A stretch of 8,142 bases of DNA from Pseudomonadota bacterium (GTDB lineage: Bacteria; SAR324; XYD2-FULL-50-16; JAHJRI01), in contig JAKSDL010000297.1 of the NCBI GenBank assembly GCA_022360105.1, forward strand, positions 1 to 8,142. The letters are read 5' to 3'. The notes under the pieces were generated by a model. It had not been told where the DNA came from. It ran no database searches and saw only the letters and a list, made by a program, of their open reading frames with translations. Positions 6,735 to 8,142 of this stretch are shown here, in pieces (position 1 is the first letter of the stretch; every line of letters starts with the position of its first letter). Position numbers and translations under genes: made by a program.

Positions 6735-7736
6735 CTAGCAGGATGCGCCTGGTATCATCTTTCCTTTAACCTTCACAACAGGATATGACTCATCCGGATC
6801 GTTTTTTATACCTAACAGCGTTTCGATTCCCCAAACCCCCATCTTATAATGTGGAATTGTGAATGTGGTCAGCGCAGGCGATAAATGTCCTGCAATTTCC
6901 TGCCCGTCATAACCGATCACAGCGACATCCTTCGGTACATTGATCCCCAACTCTTTAACCGCCATCATAGCCCCGATAGCAATACGATCGTTACCACAAA
7001 AAAGGGCGGTAGGAGGATTAGGCATTTTCATGAGTCGACATGCATTGTCGTAACCGTTTTCAGGCCACCAACTTCCAAACGAAACCAAATTCGATTCGTA
7101 TGAAACATTGGCCTCTTTCAAAGCGGACTGATACCCGACAAGCCGCTCCCTGGCAGCATGAAAACCCGATTCCCCGTTGATCAAGGCGATCCGACGATGG
7201 TTTTTGGCAATAAATGTCCGGGTTACGAAGTAGCCTCCCCAGCGATCGTCAGGAATCACGGACGGGTAACAGGATTCTGTACCGAAGCAGTTTACCATCA
7301 CTGTACGCACGGTTTTGAAATCTTTTGGAAGATTAATTTCTCTCGAATACATCGATGCGAATAAAATACCTTCTACCTGTTTTTCCAACATGAATTCAAG
7401 CGCAGAGCCCATGGCTTTTTTATTGCCTTCGGTATCCATCACCATTATGGTTCTCCCACTACTCCCGGCAACATGTTGGGCACCCTTGATAATATCTCCG
7501 GCAAAGGGGCTGGTGGCAATGTTTTCTGCAATAATCCCTATCGTGAACGAATTCCTTGATTTCAAAGCCTTCGCCGCACTGTTCGGTCGATAACCAAGCT
7601 TTTTCACTGTGGATTGAATCCGCTCCCTGGTTTTTCGGGCAATCTTGATTTTAGGGTTATTGTTCAGCACCGCGGAGACAGTACTCTGAGACACGCCAGC
7701 CTCCCTGGCGACGTCGTTCATGGTGATATTGACCAT
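6735..7736 (-). CDS. LacI-family transcriptional repressor
   Basis: A 333-residue LacI/GalR-family regulator of full family length. The N-terminal helix-turn-helix is textbook: ITMNDVAREAGVSQSTVSAV (4-23), KTRERI, then LGYRPNSAAKALKS (47-60), which includes the hinge helix with the minor-groove Leu58. Residues of about 63-330 form the periplasmic-binding-like sensor core: GIIAENIATSPFAGDIIKGA (67-86), GILFAS (123-128), the RERLVGYQSAL stretch (196-206), ALFCGNDRIAIGAM (244-257) and VIGYDGQEIAGHLSPALTTF (273-292), ending in a variant of the usual C-terminal R-x-S motif (IPGASC). It lies 5' of the GH1 gene on the same strand, 148 bases apart, and most likely represses that gene and the symporter until a sugar ligand binds. 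The ATG at 7734-7736 has no obvious Shine-Dalgarno. A strong promoter and a perfect palindrome directly upstream point to autorepression. Confidence 0.94.
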   Translation of the reverse strand: MVNITMNDVAREAGVSQSTVSAVLNNNPKIKIARKTRERIQSTVKKLGYRPNSAAKALKSRNSFTIGIIAENIATSPFAGDIIKGAQHVAGSSGRTIMVMDTEGNKKAMGSALEFMLEKQVEGILFASMYSREINLPKDFKTVRTVMVNCFGTESCYPSVIPDDRWGGYFVTRTFIAKNHRRIALINGESGFHAARERLVGYQSALKEANVSYESNLVSFGSWWPENGYDNACRLMKMPNPPTALFCGNDRIAIGAMMAVKELGINVPKDVAVIGYDGQEIAGHLSPALTTFTIPHYKMGVWGIETLLGIKNDPDESYPVVKVKGKMIPGASC

Positions 7737-7763
7737 AAATCAAATAGCTTGTTAAATTAATGA

Positions 7764-7779
7764 ACTAATACGTATTAGT
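7764..7779. promoter_or_regulatory. Perfect 16-bp palindrome, probable LacI-family operator
   Basis: ACTAATACGTATTAGT equals its own reverse complement over all 16 bases and has a central CG, the usual layout of LacI/GalR-family operators. It lies 27 bases upstream of the lacI start codon and about 8-23 bases downstream of the start point predicted from the promoter at 7793-7822, so a bound dimer would block initiation or early elongation. Function is inferred from position and symmetry. Confidence 0.7.
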
Positions 7780-7792
7780 ATCCTGCAGTCAG

Positions 7793-7822
7793 ACTATATC
7801 TTTAAAAAATACGGGCTGTCAA
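7793..7822 (-). promoter_or_regulatory. Strong sigma70-type promoter of the lacI gene
   Basis: On the minus strand the -35 is a perfect TTGACA (7817-7822 on the plus strand), followed by an 18-base spacer and a -10 of TATAGT (7793-7798; 5 of 6 matches to consensus). Transcription should start near 7786, leaving a leader of about 50 bases that contains the palindromic operator. No better promoter was seen before the glycosidase gene, so it may also drive the whole lacI-GH1-symporter unit. Confidence 0.7.
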
Positions 7823-8045
7823 CCACCGAAAAAAGATTGAGATTGCGTTAAAGCAAGACGGAACATCGCAAATGGTTTGACGCCCACAATCCGATTTTAT
7901 GGCAATGCTCGGGAAAAGCAGGTATGATCCAACACAGAAGGTTGGAACAATGCCGAAACGTCACATTTTTTAACTTCAATTTTACAAACTATTATCTTTG
8001 GCATTACATTCCGCAGAACAAACACATTTAGGCTAATTTCTTTAA
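7823..8045. other. Non-coding spacer between divergent promoters
   Basis: This stretch lies between the lacI promoter and the right-edge promoter. I find no gene I can support. It holds a 24-codon frame (ATG at 7899-7901, stop at 7971-7973) with no homology I recognise, a short inverted repeat TCCAAC / GTTGGA (7928-7933 and 7941-7946) inside that frame, and an imperfect inverted repeat pair built on AATGCC (7949-7954) and GGCATT (8000-8005) around an AT-rich core. The latter could be regulatory for the rightward gene, but the arms are short. Confidence 0.35.
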
Positions 8046-8075
8046 TTGACACCTCGTGACCTTTCTTTTTATAAG
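8046..8075 (+). promoter_or_regulatory. Strong sigma70-type promoter reading out of the right edge
   Basis: A perfect -35 TTGACA (8046-8051), an 18-base spacer and a -10 of TATAAG (8070-8075; 5 of 6). Predicted initiation is near 8082. Two possible starts follow in different frames: ATG at 8103-8105, open to the edge (MVFFTLQRRHAFE), and ATG at 8131-8133 with AGG five bases upstream (MHLK). The sequence ends too soon to choose, so no coding region is called. The gene is divergent from lacI and may belong to the same regulon. Confidence 0.6.
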
Positions 8076-8142
8076 GAAGATTTAAAGGATAGTTTTGTAT
8101 TGATGGTATTCTTTACTCTTCAACGCAGGCATGCATTTGAAA

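Noticed and set aside
7899..7973. 24-codon frame as a transposase remnant or leader peptide
   Set aside because: The end (MPKRHIF) vaguely recalls starts of REP-associated transposases, but nothing after it continues the resemblance and no flanking mobile-element features exist.

Overview
The window comes from a bacterium with mid-range GC. The best guess is a Bacteroidota/FCB-type lineage or a relative: the Pif1-type helicase with a C-terminal HRDC domain is common there, and several starts lack a clear Shine-Dalgarno. Two well-formed sigma70-type promoters (TTGACA with 18-bp spacers) argue against a classical Bacteroides promoter style, so the phylum stays open. No rRNA, tRNA, CRISPR array, insertion sequence or phage gene was seen.

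Layout. At the left edge (1-207, +) is the end of a CheA-like histidine kinase that stops right after its ATPase domain. On the minus strand, 258-443 holds what looks like a frameshifted remnant of a DHH/DHHA1 phosphoesterase, directly behind an intact HxlR-type regulator with a C-terminal SCP2-like domain (444-1091, -). A 348-base gap separates this from a divergently transcribed Pif1/RecD-like helicase with a C-terminal HRDC domain (1440-3641, +).

The right half is a minus-strand carbohydrate locus, in transcription order: a LacI-family repressor (6735-7736), a membrane-anchored family 1 glycoside hydrolase (5120-6586) and a GPH-family sugar:cation symporter (3690-5087). The hydrolase and symporter are 32 bases apart and probably share a transcript. 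The likely logic is import of a glycoside by the symporter, processing by the hydrolase at the inner face of the membrane, and control by the LacI protein. A perfect 16-bp palindrome just downstream of a strong lacI promoter is the obvious operator, and a half-copy lies in the hydrolase leader.

The most unusual observation is in the hydrolase. Fold and nucleophile motifs are intact, but the acid/base motif (normally T-x-N-E-P) reads T-M-I-D-A, so the acid/base Glu is Asp and the neighbouring substrate-binding Asn is Ile. With an N-terminal transmembrane anchor and a predicted cytoplasmic catalytic domain, this suggests a GH1 protein with altered chemistry (transglycosylation, an activated substrate, or a sensory/binding role) rather than a standard beta-glucosidase. 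The last 300 bases hold a strong plus-strand promoter aimed at a gene that begins at or beyond the right edge.
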